64,000 bases of DNA. Origin: Megaustenia siamemsis. Its lineage: Eukaryota > Mollusca > Gastropoda > Stylommatophora > Ariophantidae. The notes beneath the pieces are model-generated. The model saw nothing but the letters and a program-made list of their open reading frames with translations. It ran no database searches and was not told where the DNA came from. Shown here in pieces: positions 32,739 to 44,000 of this stretch. A program made the position numbers and the translations under genes. Position 1 is the first letter of the stretch. Each line of letters opens with the position of its first letter. Location of the stretch: the NCBI GenBank assembly GCA_032433765.1, contig JAVIAB010000024.1:15765648-15829647 (forward strand), in the 5' to 3' direction.

Positions 32739-33229
32739 TACTGACAAAATAACATAGACAGCCCATGTAAATAATAAATTAATACATGTTTACATGTGTA
32801 GTGTACATTAATACGGATATTCCTGTGTAGTCAACATTAATAAATAAACATCACGTGGAGGATACAATGTCACGAACAATATAAGTTAACACAGAAACAC
32901 GTCTCATGTATAGCCTGTGTTGATGCAGAGAAATATCATGTGACATTTAGAGAAAATATATTTTGCAGGAATTTGTAAAACACCTATTTGAGGAACTCAA
33001 TACACTTAAGGAAGCAAACAATATAAGCTGAAAGCTACTTGGCAACAAATTTGCATGGACATTGAATCTCGTAGACTTTACCTAGGGCGTCTCTTCTGTG
33101 ATAATTTAAAAGCGGGATGGTCTTCACCTGTGAGAGTTCGAAATTGTATTGGGAGAGAGATTGATAGATAGAATGTTTAATGCTAGGAAGCGGGGGAATG
33201 TTAAAGAGACTGGTCAAAGAGAAGAAGAC
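32739..33229. other. unassigned sequence
   Basis: AT-rich, with no recognised gene. A minus-strand frame at 33035-33217 contains GKVYEIQCPC, a faint echo of the VYxIxC segment of Penelope GIY-YIG domains, too short to accept. Confidence 0.35.
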
Positions 33230-35225
33230 TACAAAGTTATACTCACGTCAGCGTTAAATAGCAAATGAGGAAGAAATGAAGACTACAAAGTTACACTCAC
33301 GTCAGCGTTAAATAGCAAATGAGAAAGAAATGAAGACAACAAAGTTACACTCACGTCAGTGCTAAATAGCAGATGAGAAAGAAATGAAGACAACAAAGTT
33401 ACACTCACGTCAGTGCTAAATAGCAGATGAGAAAGAAATGAAGACAACAAAGTTACACTCACGTCAGTGCTAAATAGCAAATGAGAAAGAAATGAAGACA
33501 ACAAAGTTACACTCACGTCAGCGCTAAATAGCAAATGAGGAAGAAATGAAGACAACAAAGTTACACTCACGTCAGTGCTAAATAGCAAATGAGAAAGAAA
33601 TGACGACAACAAAGTTACACTCACGTCAGTGCTAAATAGCAAATGAGGAAGAAATGAAGACAACAAAGTTACACTCACGTCAGTGCTAAATAGCAAATGA
33701 GAAAGAAATGAAGACAACAAAGTTACACTCACGTCAGCGCTAAATAGCAAATGAGGAAGAAATGAAGACGAGAAAGTTACACTCACGTCAGCGCTAAATA
33801 GCAAATGAGGAAGAAATGGAGACGACAAAGTTACACTCACGTCAGCGCTAAATAGCAAATGAGGAAGAAATGAAGACAACAAAGTTATACTAACGTCAGC
33901 GCTAAAAAGCAAATGAGGAAGAAATGGAGACGACAAAGTTACACTCACGTCAGCGTTAAATAGCAAATGAGGAAGAAATGAAGACAACAAAGTTACACTC
34001 ACGTCAGCGCTAAATAGCAAATGAGGAAGAAATGAAGACGACAACGTTACACTCACGTCAGCGCTAAATATCAAATGAGGAAGAAATGAAGACGACAAAG
34101 TTACACTCACGTCAGCGCTAAATAGCAAATTAGGAAGAAATGAAGACGACAAAGTTACACTCACGTCAGCGCTAAATAGCAAATGAGGAAGAAATCGAGA
34201 CGACAAAGTTACACTCACGTCAGTGCTAAATAGCAAATGAGGAAGAAATGAAGACGACAAAGTTACACTCACGTCAGCGCTAAATAGCAAATTAGGAAGA
34301 AATGAAGACGACAAAGTTACACTCACGTCAGCGCTAAATAGCAAATGAGGAAGAAATCGAGACGACAAAGTTACACTCACGTCAGTGCTAAATAGCAAAT
34401 GAGGAAGAAATGAAGACGACAACGTTATACTCACGTCAGCGCTAAATAGCAAATGAGGAAGAAATGAAGACAACAAAGTTACACTCACGTCAGCGCTAAA
34501 TAGCAAATGAGGAAGAAATGAAGACGACAAAGTTACACTCACGTCAGCGCTAAATAGCAAATGAGGAAGAAATCGAGACGACAAAGTTACACTCACGTCA
34601 GCGCTAAATAGCAAATGAGGAAGAAATGAAGACGAGAAAGTTACACTCACGTCAGTGCTAAATAGCAAATGCGGAAGAAATGAAGACGAGAAAGTTACAC
34701 TCACGTCAGCGCTAAATAGCAAATGAGGAAGAAATGAAGACAACAAAGTTACACTCACGTCAGCGCTAAATAGCAAATGAGGAAGAAATGAAGACGAGAA
34801 AGTTACACTCACGTCAGCGCTAAATAGCAAATGAGGAAGAAATGAAGACGAGAAAGTTACACTCACGTCAGCGCTAAATAGCAAATGAGGAAGAAATGAA
34901 GACAACAAAGTTACACTCACGTCAGCGCTAAATAGCAAATGAGGAAGAAATGAAGACGACAAAGTTACACTCACGTCAGCGCTAAATAGCAAATGAGGAA
35001 GAAATGAAGACGAGAAAGTTACACTCACGTCAGCGTTAAATAGCAAATGCGGAAGAAATGAAGATGAGAAAGTTACACTCACGTCAGCGTTAAATAGCAA
35101 ATGCGGAAGAAATGAAGATGAGAAAGTTACACTCACGTCAGCGCTAAATAGCAAATGAGGAAGAAATGAAGACGAGAAAGTTACACTCACGTCAGCGCTA
35201 AATAGCAAATGAGGAAGAAATAAAG
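33230..35225. repeat. 54-bp minisatellite, about 37 copies
   Basis: Unit aagttacactcacgtcagcg ctaaatagcaaatgaggaag aaatgaagacgaca, period exactly 54. It leaves a 704-codon open frame on the minus strand with the 18-residue repeat SSFLPHLLFSADVSVTLS. I treat that as a by-product: it has no unique domain, and its N-terminus is a His/Ser simple repeat. The unit resembles the 57-bp LINE D 3' repeat. Confidence 0.95.
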
Positions 35226-36119
35226 ACGAGAAAGAAGAAAATGAAAAGAGAGACATTGAAGTAGGATCGAAAAGGGTGAGAAGAATAAGAAAAAAAGAAG
35301 AAGACGATGATGATGATGATGATGATGATGATGAAAACTGAGTGAAAGGCGACGAAAAAAGATGCAAAATGTGGCTTTTAAATTGAGGAATAAACAAGAA
35401 AAGAATAAAAAGAAAATTAAGTAATAGATGACGAAAAAGATGAGAAATGTGACGATTAAAACGAGAAGCAAGAAACGAAAAACGAAGAAGAAGAAGAGGA
35501 AGAAGAAGCAGACGTTGAAGAAGATACTACATCTGTCAAAAAGATAAATTATAACGAATTACTAACTGACTTGTTATCTGTCGATAAGAAAAGAAAATTT
35601 GCAAGTATAAAGCAAAAAACAAACATGTCTTTGTCGATAGGAAAAACAAAAATAACACGTTATAAAGAAAAATAACGTCTACTTATGGATAAAATAACAA
35701 AGTTTATAACTGTCACTTGAGTAACCAAAAAGATCGATTAAAGTTTATAATTATTATTTAATAAGATGTTACAAATTCTTGTTAAATAATCTATTTATGG
35801 AAATGCCAAATCTTACAAATAGAGCGAGATACAGGTGACAGTCATTATTGGTTACGATGACTCTATATGCTAAACAATTTGTGAAGACTCACTCAGAGAG
35901 GTGACCTTTGCACTTCAGTTAGCTAAGGTAGCTCCACAAAATATATTCTCACCTTTTCGGTTGTGTCTTCTCCCTTCCTAATTTCTCGACGACTTGTTGA
36001 TATATTGTATCGGGAACGCTGTTGGCGCGAAAGTTATTGACTCGGCGTGGGGGCGTGAGATTCCGGTAAAATCGCGCTCACGTTCAATTCTCGCTCGTGT
36101 TCCTCACGTGCCGCGATTT

Positions 36120-36159
<40 letters not shown>

Positions 36160-36361
36160 CTGTTTTTATATGTATTTTTTTAACAGCGGTTCTCGTTGTG
36201 TAGAGAATGGGCGCATCCATATGTTAATATAAGGTACAACTGTATGTGTCTGTACGTGATTGTCACTGTGTACGGGTATGTTTTTCAAACATGCGTGCGA
36301 AGTTGTGTGTTTCTGTACGTATGAGTATGTATGTAAGTTGTGTGCAAGGGTATACGCATAC
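35226..36361. other. GA-rich then AT-rich unassigned sequence
   Basis: 35226-35520 is GA-rich with (GAT)n at 35308-35334. 35521-36110 has no recognised feature. A (GT)n run at 36120-36158 is followed by a GT-rich stretch. No gene was recognised. Confidence 0.5.
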
Positions 36362-36369
36362 ATGTATGG

Positions 36370-37175
36370 CAGTGGCGTATACTGGTTTTGGGGTGTGGGC
36401 TACCGCTGACATAATAAATAAAAACATACATTATATTCAGTAGGCTAACATAAAGTAATATTTTGTAATGACATCACTACATTTTAAATTACTTACTTAT
36501 TTATGTTAATTAGATCCGTCTTGTTTGGGACGAAAATGTCTAGATGACTTTGTCATTGAAAGTACTGTTGGGTTGGTTTCTAAGTTTATGAGGGAATGAT
36601 TTCTCAATTGGCATTAATGCCAAACCAGATAAGCGTTCTTGTGTCGGAGGTGAGCGACAATAAGATTTGATTCTCTTGAGAGCAGAAAAAGTTCTTTCTA
36701 CCGATGCTGATGCGCATAACGTAGTTATAAATAGCTAAGGAAGTTCCGGTAATCAGACATAGTTTCACTTTCACTTTGTGATGATTCTGATTGGCTAGAG
36801 CTAAAAATAACACACGAAACCGCATTCCTCTAACGGCAACACCCCGTATATTATTTTGATTCCCATTTTTGAATGTCAAGGTCGATAATACTAGGTCCGG
36901 ATAGAGGAAAAATGTACAGCTGGCTTCTAAAGGTTTCAATGTAGAGTAGTTTCAGTTTCATTCACAAACATTATATTGGCCAGAGGAAAACCTTGCTTTA
37001 ATAAATGCAAATCAAAGCAAATAAATCATGTTGGCCTTCGAAATGTGTAATAGAATATTCGAAAATTTGTAATATAATTATAAAAAAATATAATGAATTA
37101 TCATTTCCTTTCGTATTTCGTTAATATGTTCAGGCTACCGGCGGTAGCTGCGGTAACATAGAGAGTACGTCACTG
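36370..37175 (-). mobile_element. hAT transposon, internally deleted
   Basis: Terminal inverted repeats: cagtggcgtatact at 36370 and, inverted, cagtgacgtactct ending at 37175. Flanking 8-bp target duplications are atgtatgg (36362-36369) and atgtaggg (37176-37183), 7 of 8 identical, the length typical of hAT. The minus-strand interior keeps only the transposase C-terminus, at 36540-36713. The remaining 450 bp have no coding content, so this is a non-autonomous copy. Confidence 0.88.
36540..36713 (-). pseudogene. hAT transposase C-terminal dimerisation segment
   Basis: The frame reads ASASVERTFSALKRIKSYCR, then SPPTQERLSGLALMPIEKSF and on to a TAG stop (57 codons). The (A)SxERxFSxLKxIKxxxR and QERLSxLALxxIE patterns are those of the hAT dimerisation domain at the end of transposases and ZMYM-like host proteins. 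There is no start codon and no catalytic domain, so it is a relic inside the deleted transposon. Confidence 0.85.
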
Positions 37176-37185
37176 ATGTAGGGTA

Positions 37186-37289
37186 TGTAAAGGTAAAAGG
37201 TACAGTACGAGACTTCAATCGCCGCCTTAGCACGTGAGTCTTCACCCATATGTGCTCGGCCGCCTATCCAGAGTGTTCGGAGACTTCTG
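37186..37289 (-). mobile_element. SINE2 3'-part fragment
   Basis: Only the last 100 bp of SINE2 (minus strand) remain, ending at acttctgatcg, where LINE A2 sequence starts. A complete SINE2 lies 170 bp further on in the same orientation. Confidence 0.7.
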
Positions 37290-37410
37290 ATCGTTTTTTA
37301 TTTGTTTACGGTCCATGATTCGCTTCCATATGTCAGAATTGGCTCTATATAGCCCCGATGACCTCTCTTTATCACTTCTATTGACATAGATTTGTTACAT
37401 AAAACGTTTC
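37290..37410 (-). mobile_element. LINE A2 internal scrap
   Basis: About 120 bp of the A2 coding region, encoding KRGHRGYIEPILTYGSESWT on the minus strand. Confidence 0.7.
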
Positions 37411-37454
37411 CCACACAAAGAGAAACAAAATAAAACCACGAACACTGAGGTTCT

Positions 37455-37787
37455 TTAGGTAAAGGTAAAGTACAAGACTTGAACCGGCGTCTTAGCACGC
37501 GAGTATATACCCATATGTGCTCGGCCGCCTATCCAGAAATGTTCGGATATTTCTGTATAGTGTAGCCTCAAGCATCGAATCTCAGATGCGAAGCGACATT
37601 CCTCACCTTCCCAGGATAATATACCCTGGTACCCATTTCTGCCAACGGCTGGGTCGACCGTGGGGGTATTTTTTTTTTATTCCAACCACGAGTACAACTC
37701 ACACTGCTCCCGGCGGGAATCGAACACGGGTTGTCCGAACGTCGGTAGTCTAGTCGGGTGGTTTTCCCAACTAGGCTACCGAGGCCC
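37455..37787 (-). mobile_element. SINE2, full-length
   Basis: Complete on the minus strand, from the tRNA-like head (gaggcctcggtag region near 37787) to the 'aagtcttgtactttacct' end near 37457. The B-box text tgttcgattcccgcc is well preserved. Confidence 0.85.
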
Positions 37788-37975
37788 CCAAGATGAGGTT
37801 CTTTACAGAAGGACAATGTTAATTGGCGAAGAAAGATCGTGCGCCAACCGCTATGGCACATGATAATGATGTGTGTAGATGACCTTGTATAGTACATTCC
37901 ACTTATTTTATAAATTTATATTTTAAGTTATGGTTTTATGGATAAATATTTTATGGCTCCCATGGACGCAATGAG

Positions 37976-38232
37976 GGAGCCGCGATAGCTCAGTGGTTAG
38001 TGAACTGGACTACAAACGACAAGGGGTAGGGTTCGATCCCAACCGACGGCTTCCGGGTTCACCCAGCCTTAAATGGGTACCGGAATTTTTTTCTGGGAAA
38101 GTAAAGCAGCACGGGCGTAATACCGACCACATTACCCCAAAAATCATGTGCTGAAGGTCTGTAAAATATAGGGTCACTAACACCATATTTCCCTATACGC
38201 CACTTGGTGTGACGGTGGTACTTTACTTTACT
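37976..38232 (+). mobile_element. SINE1, full-length
   Basis: Head gggagccgcgatagctcagt with A and B boxes intact; 3' hairpin with one mismatch (acgccacttggtgt); tail actttacttta. No clear target duplication. Confidence 0.9.
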
Positions 38233-38239
38233 ACCAATG

Positions 38240-38809
38240 CCAGCCCTTCACGCTAAACTCAAGGAGAATAGTCACTACAGCGCCTGCGCGTTTACGGCAG
38301 CGGCCGATATTCAAAGGAGGCAGTGGATGCCACATTCTCTAATATTTTAACAGATACATAACATAATCATATTTCAGCCCAATGAGTTAAATGTCAGTGT
38401 ACAACCAGCCACCGTATTCCCGAGTATATCCATGATATAGTTCACATAACTCAAGCCGTTACTAATAAATATATTTCTATGTCTGCGGAGGTCAAACCTA
38501 TTACAACCGCACAACGGCATATATCGACCCTGCAATGTGTATGAGAACTAGGTCGGCCATTTCAACAATTACCTCAATGTTTCCATGGCAACAAAAGAAC
38601 GAATAATCAGATAGCGTTATATCGTTTTATTAAACCTATAGAAGTAGTGCCAATGGGGAAGAGAATTTATGAAGTGTCTCCTGTAAGAATAACTGCGCTG
38701 TGTCTTTATGTACAAAAAAATCCTCAACAAAACTGTAAGAGATTTTGATTAACAGCAAAACCATGTGTTTTTTTTTTAAATAACGTATGATCCAAATAAC
38801 TCAGATTAT
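38240..38809 (+). promoter_or_regulatory. unique segment with candidate ciliary-type promoter
   Basis: One of the few non-repetitive stretches. It has an NRF1-like gcgcctgcgcg at about 38280-38290 and an RFX X-box GTTTCCATGGCAAC at 38579-38592. An open frame downstream has a first ATG at 38653: MGKRIYEVSPVRITALCLYV to a stop at about 38749, with a possible splice donor (gtaaga) at about 38692. X-boxes are typically 50-150 bp upstream of the start codon of ciliary genes, and here the spacing is 60 bp. The protein is not recognised. The whole could be chance, since one 14-bp match is weak evidence. Confidence 0.35.
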
Positions 38810-38820
38810 TATGTAATTAT

Positions 38821-39206
38821 CATCATCATCATTGAGTGCCGTCTCCGCAACGAAGGTTGGCTACCATGGAGCGCCATTTTGCTCTATCTCTTGCTTTGAT
38901 GGTGCAGGTTGTCATCGGTTGATTTGTCCATCTTTTGATGTTACTCGTCCATGTTAATCTTGGTCTGCCTCTGCCTCTTTTACCTTGTATTTTCCCCTCC
39001 AGGATCACTTTCAGTAGGCTGTTGTGTCTTTTAACATGGCCTAAGAATCGCATTTGTCTTGTTCTAATTGTGCTCAGAAGTTCTCTTTTCATTTTTAGTT
39101 GTTTTAAGACTTTGTCATTTGTTTTCTTTTCCTTCCATCCAATTCTACCTATTCTTCTATATATCCACATTTCAAAGGCTTCAATTCTCTGTTCTGTTTT
39201 CTTGTC
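38821..39206 (-). mobile_element. LINE A3, 5'-truncated, 11-bp TSD
   Basis: Flanked by tatgtaattat at 38810-38820 and 39207-39217. The minus-strand frame is open over nearly all of the element: DKKTEQRIEAFEMWIYRRIG, KRHNSLLKVILEGKIQGKRG and RAKWRSMVANLRCGDGTQ. It covers the C-terminus only. The (GAT)n tail is at 38821-38832. Confidence 0.93.
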
Positions 39207-39228
39207 TATGTAATTATAATGATCATAT

Positions 39229-39481
39229 TTCATCATCATCAAGTACCGGGCCAGCTGGCGTAGGTGATCATGTCTCTCCACAACTTTCGATCTCGACAGC
39301 TATTTATCATTTTTGTTGTTGACATTCTGCCAAGCCATTCTCTTAAGCTGTCTGGTATTTTTTTCTCCTTGCTTCCCTCTATCTCTTCGTCCCTCAATTT
39401 TTTCCAGCTGTTACAATGTACGGCAGTTGTTCTCTTCTCATTACATGGCCAAAAAATGATGATTGTTTCTTCCTCATATTA
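39229..39481 (-). mobile_element. LINE A1 3' fragment
   Basis: (GAT)n tail at 39231-39240, then A1 3' signature gtaccgggccagctggcgta. Coding remnants end near 39481. Confidence 0.8.
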
Positions 39482-39624
39482 ATTATCCTATTTAAGGGCA
39501 ATAGTTGAAGGAACTATATTACATAGCGCAAATTGCAGCAATGATTATGTCGCAAAATATCAGGTTAATGGTCAACCTAAAAAGATCGGTCTCATGCCTA
39601 TACTCCTCAAGTTTCAAATTCACC

Positions 39625-39970
39625 GTCCAGCGGAGCTTGTTGGTCTCGAGGCAAGACGCCGGCCTCGAGACAGAGAGTCTGTGAGTTCAATCCCGTTAGC
39701 ACCAGTTGGGGGTTATTATTTGTGATCACTTTCTACGGCAACCACCCCTGGCCTCAGCATCTAGGCCCGGTCTGAAACGTTAATTACTCATGGACGGAAA
39801 AAAATATGAGTACCTCCGAAGTCAGAGTTATCTGCCTATGCGGCGAGGGACCTATGTGCACACGGTTGCCGGGGAAAAACGAATTAACACGCAAAATTCA
39901 GTTCCTAGACTCTAGGGACTTCGTCAAAGGTGAAAGTTTGCGAAAGTAAAAAAATATATTCACTGACCAT
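39625..39970 (+). mobile_element. SINE3, full-length
   Basis: tRNA-like head ggtctcgaggcaagacgccg with B box GAGTTCAATCCCG. It includes a 35-bp segment (cggtctgaaacgttaattac) absent from the 6535 copy. The 3' end is ctagggacttcgtcaaaggt. Confidence 0.78.
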
Positions 39971-40070
39971 CGCTGGCTGCCGGGGACCGGAAGATGAATT
40001 AAGAAATGTGTGGCTGTTCCTACCAGGAATGACGTAAGAAGCGACAAAGAAGAGTCTCTTACTGATATTT
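39971..40070 (+). mobile_element. SINE4-like fragment
   Basis: Shares tgccggggacc and caggaatgacgtaagaagcg with SINE4 at 8225. It is truncated and followed directly by LINE A3 sequence. Confidence 0.5.
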
Positions 40071-40074
40071 TTGA

Positions 40075-40280
40075 CGCATGTTAAAAGACACAGCAGCCTA
40101 CTAAAAATAATATTGGAGGGGAAAATACAAGGTAGAAGAGGCAGAGGCAGACCAAGACTAATATAGATGAGTAACAGCTAAAGATGGACAAGTCACAAGT
40201 AAGCCTATGACAGCAAGAGACATAGCGGAATGGCGCTCCATGATAGCCAACCTTCGATGCGGAGACAGCACTCGCTGATG
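40075..40280 (+). mobile_element. LINE A3 3' fragment
   Basis: Begins catgttaaaagacacagcag and ends near cgatgcggagacagcactcg. The (GAT)n tail is nearly lost. Confidence 0.75.
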
Positions 40281-40529
40281 TATTTATCACATTTATTGCT
40301 ATAGAATTATGTGTGCGAATTTGGCACTGAAAATACATAATTATGTGAGTTTAATTACATGTTCATATTCCGCAATTTGAGTGCAATAAAATGTCAAGAC
40401 AGGAAGTACGTCACAAGAAATGAAATTCTGCTGATGCTAAAATCACTAAAAGACACGTCTTGGTATACCTGGTACTGGTTATGGGAGGTTTCTGTCAATA
40501 GTTTCAAATGACTGTCTCTGGGGTAGCCA

Positions 40530-42546
40530 GGAGTAGCGCTTGGTACCAATCAATGAGTGCATTCATCGTAACAATGATACTTCTATACAAAGCATGTGCC
40601 GTGCCGATGTCGGTACCAATCAATGAGCGCATTCATCGTAACAATGATACTTCTATACAAAGCATGTGCCGTGCTGATGTCGGAGACAATCAATGAGTGC
40701 ATTCATCGTAACAATGATACTTCTATACAAAGCATGTGCCGTGCCGATGTCGGAGACAATCAATGAGCGCATTCATCTAACAACGATACTTCTATACAAA
40801 GCATGTGCCGTGCCGATGTCGGTACCAATCAATGAGTGCATTCATCGTAACAATGATACTTCTATACAAAGCATGTGCCGATGTCGGAGACAATCAATGA
40901 GCGCATTCATCGTAACAACGATACTTCTATACAAAGCATGTGCCGTGCCGATGTCGGAGACAATCAATGAGCGCATTCATCGTAACAATGATACTTCTAT
41001 ACAAAGCATGTGCCGTGCCGATGTCGGAGACAATCAATGAGTGCATTCATCGTAACAATGATACTTCTATACAAAGCATGTGCCGTGCCGATGTCGGAGA
41101 CAATCAATGAGCGCATTCATCTAACAACGATACTTCTATACAAAGCATGTGCCGTGCCGATGTCGGTACCAATCAATGAGTGCATTCATCGTAACAATGA
41201 TACTTCTATACAAAGCATGTGCCGTGCCGATGTCGGAGACAATCAATGAGCGCATTCATCGTAACAATGATACTTCTATACAAAGCATGTGCCGTGCCGA
41301 TGTCGGTACCAATCAATGAGCGTATTCATCGTAACAATGATACTTCTATACAAAGCATATGCCGTGCCGATGTCGAAGACAATCAATGAGCGCATTCATC
41401 GTAACAATGATACTTCTATACAAAGCATGTGCCGTGCCGATGTCGGAGACAATCAATGAGCGCATTCATCATAACAATGATACTTCTATACAAATCATGT
41501 GCCGTGCCGATGTCGGAGGTCAATCAATGAGCGCATTCATCGTAACAATGATACTTCTATACAAAGCATGTGCCGTGCCGATGTCGGAGACAATCAATGA
41601 GCTCATTCATCGTAACAACGACACTTCTATACAAAGCATGTGCCGTGCCGATGTCGGAGACAATCAATGAGCGCATTCATCGTAACAACTACACTTCTAT
41701 ACAAATCATGTGCCGTGCCGATGTCGGTACCAATCAATGAGCGCATAATAATTCATCGTAACGACGATACTTCTATACAAAGCATGTGCCGTGCCGAGCC
41801 GATGTCAGCGACAATCAATGAACGCTAATAATTCATCGTAACAACGATACTTCTATACAAAGCATGTGCCGTGCCGAGCCGATGTCAGCGACAATCAATG
41901 AACGCTAATAATTCATCGTAACGACGATACTTCTATACAAAGCATGTGCCGTGCCGAGCCGGTGTCAGCGACAATCAATGAGCGCTAATAATTCATCGTA
42001 ACAACGATACTTCTATACAAAGCATGTGCTGTGCCGATGTCGGAGACAATCAATGAGCGCATTCATCGTAACAATGATACTTCTATACAAAGCATGTGCC
42101 GTGCCGATGTCGGAGACAATCAATGAGTGCATTCATCGTAACAATGATACTTCTATACAAAGCATGTGCCGTGCCGATGTCGGAGACAATCAATGAGCGC
42201 ATTCATCGTAACAATGATACTTCTATACAAAGCATGTGCCGTGCCGATGTCGGAGACAATCAATGAGCGCATTCATCGTAACAATGATACTTCTATACAA
42301 AGCATGTGCCGTGCCGATGTCGGAGACAATCAATGAGCGCATTCATCGTAACAATGATACTTCTATACAAAGCATGTGCCGTGCCGATGTCGGAGACAAT
42401 CAATGAGCGCATTCATCGTAACAATGATACTTCTATACAAAGCATGTGCCGTGCCGATGTCGGAGACAATCAATGAGCGCATTCATCGTAACAATGATAC
42501 TTCTATACAAAGCATGTGCCGTGCTGATGTCGGAGACAATCAATGA
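40530..42546. repeat. 70-bp minisatellite, about 29 copies
   Basis: Unit caatcaatgagcgcattcat cgtaacaatgatacttctat acaaagcatgtgccgtgccg atgtcggaga. Variants (ggtacc versus ggagac; a 4-bp shortened atctaac; gagccgatgtcagcg) recur in ordered blocks, with a five-unit block of about 343 bp repeated at 40690 and 41035. Seventy is not divisible by three, so only short frames occur. Confidence 0.96.
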
Positions 42547-42699
42547 TGTATTTAAATTATTCTACTGGTCCCTTGTTCAGTTATGATTGTGCTTTATCAA
42601 TGTTGGTCTCTCCTATATATATCAAATCTTGTTATCAGTGACTAATGTACACTCGAACAACAAAAGCATTAACAGAATGTATAGACAAAGTGTATATGA

Positions 42700-43760
42700 T
42701 TGGAAATAAGAACAAAATACATCTATACAAACAACTTTGAAATCAGAAAAACAACATTCGATGCAAACAACTTTGAAATCAGAAAAGCAACATTCTATAC
42801 AAACAACTATAAAATTAAAAAAGCAACATAATATACAAACAACTTTGAAATCAGAAAAGTAACATTCTATACAACCAACTTTGAAATCAGGAAAAGCAAC
42901 ATTCTAAACAAACAAATTTGAGATCAGAAAAGTAACATTCTATACAACAAACTTTGTAATCAGTAAAGCAACATTCTAAACAAACAAATTTGAAATCAGA
43001 AAAGCAACATTCTATACAAACAACTTTGAAATCAGGAAAAGCAACATTCTATACAAACAACTTTGAAATCAGAAAAGCAACATTCTATACAAACAACTTT
43101 TAAATCAGAAAAGCAACATTCTATACAAACAACTTTGAAATAAGAAAAGCAACATAATATACAAACAACTTTGAAATCAGAAAAGCAACATTCTAAACAA
43201 ACAAATTTGAAATCAGAAAAGCAACATACTATACAAACAACTTTGAAATCAGAAAAAGCAACATTCTATACAAACAACTTTTAAATCAGAAAAGCAACAT
43301 TCTATACAAACAACTTTGAAATCAGAAAAGCAACATTCTATACAAACAACTTTGAAATCAGAAAAACAACATTCTATACAACCAACTTTGAAATCAGAAA
43401 AGCAACATTCTATACAAACAACTTTGAAATCAGAAAAGCAACATTCTAAACAAACAAATTTGAAATCAGAAAAGCAACATACTATACAAACAACTTTGTA
43501 ATCAGAAAAAGCAACATTCTATACAAACAACTTTGAAATCAGAAAAGCAACATTCTATACAAACAACTTTGAAATCAGAAAAACAACATTGTATACAAAC
43601 AACTTTGGGATCAGAAAAACAACATACTATACAAACAACTTTGAAATCAGAAAAACAAGATTGTATACAAACAACTTTGGGATCAGAAAAACAACATACT
43701 ATACAAACAACTTTGAAATCAGAAAAACAACATTGTATACAAACAACTTTGGGATCAGAA
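42700..43760. repeat. 36-bp minisatellite, about 29 copies
   Basis: Unit tttgaaatcagaaaagcaac attctatacaaacaac. Unrelated to the 36-bp array at 28 kb. The last copies shift to a gggatcagaaaaacaacata variant alternating with the main type. Confidence 0.95.
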
Positions 43761-43792
43761 TAGAGGAAAGACAAATGTTTGTACTATTCAGG

Positions 43793-43936
43793 GAACCGTG
43801 AAAGCTTAGTGGTTAGTGAACTGGACTACAAAGAACAAGAGGTCAAATTCGGTCATGATTGACAGCCTCCGAGTTCACCCAGCCTTAAATGGGTACCGGA
43901 TTTTTTTCTAGGAAAGTAAAGCGGCACGGACATAAT
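43793..43936 (+). mobile_element. SINE1, 3' half missing
   Basis: Head gggaaccgtgaaagcttagt with weakened A and B boxes. The body stops at cggacataat, where the (GAT)n tail of LINE A1 begins. Confidence 0.8.
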
Positions 43937-44000
43937 CATCATCATCAAGTACTGGGCCTGCTGGCGTAGGTGATCATGTCTCTCCACAACTTTCGATCTC

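Noticed and set aside
33035..33217. Penelope GIY-YIG fragment suggested by GKVYEIQCPC
   Set aside because: The match is under ten residues, with no GIY or YIG motif and no RT nearby.
33283..35397. 704-codon minus-strand open frame with 18-residue repeats
   Set aside because: It is the translation of a 54-bp array. The opposite strand is also repetitive, and the non-repeat N-terminus is simple-sequence Ser/His with no domain. Period divisibility by three explains the open frame.
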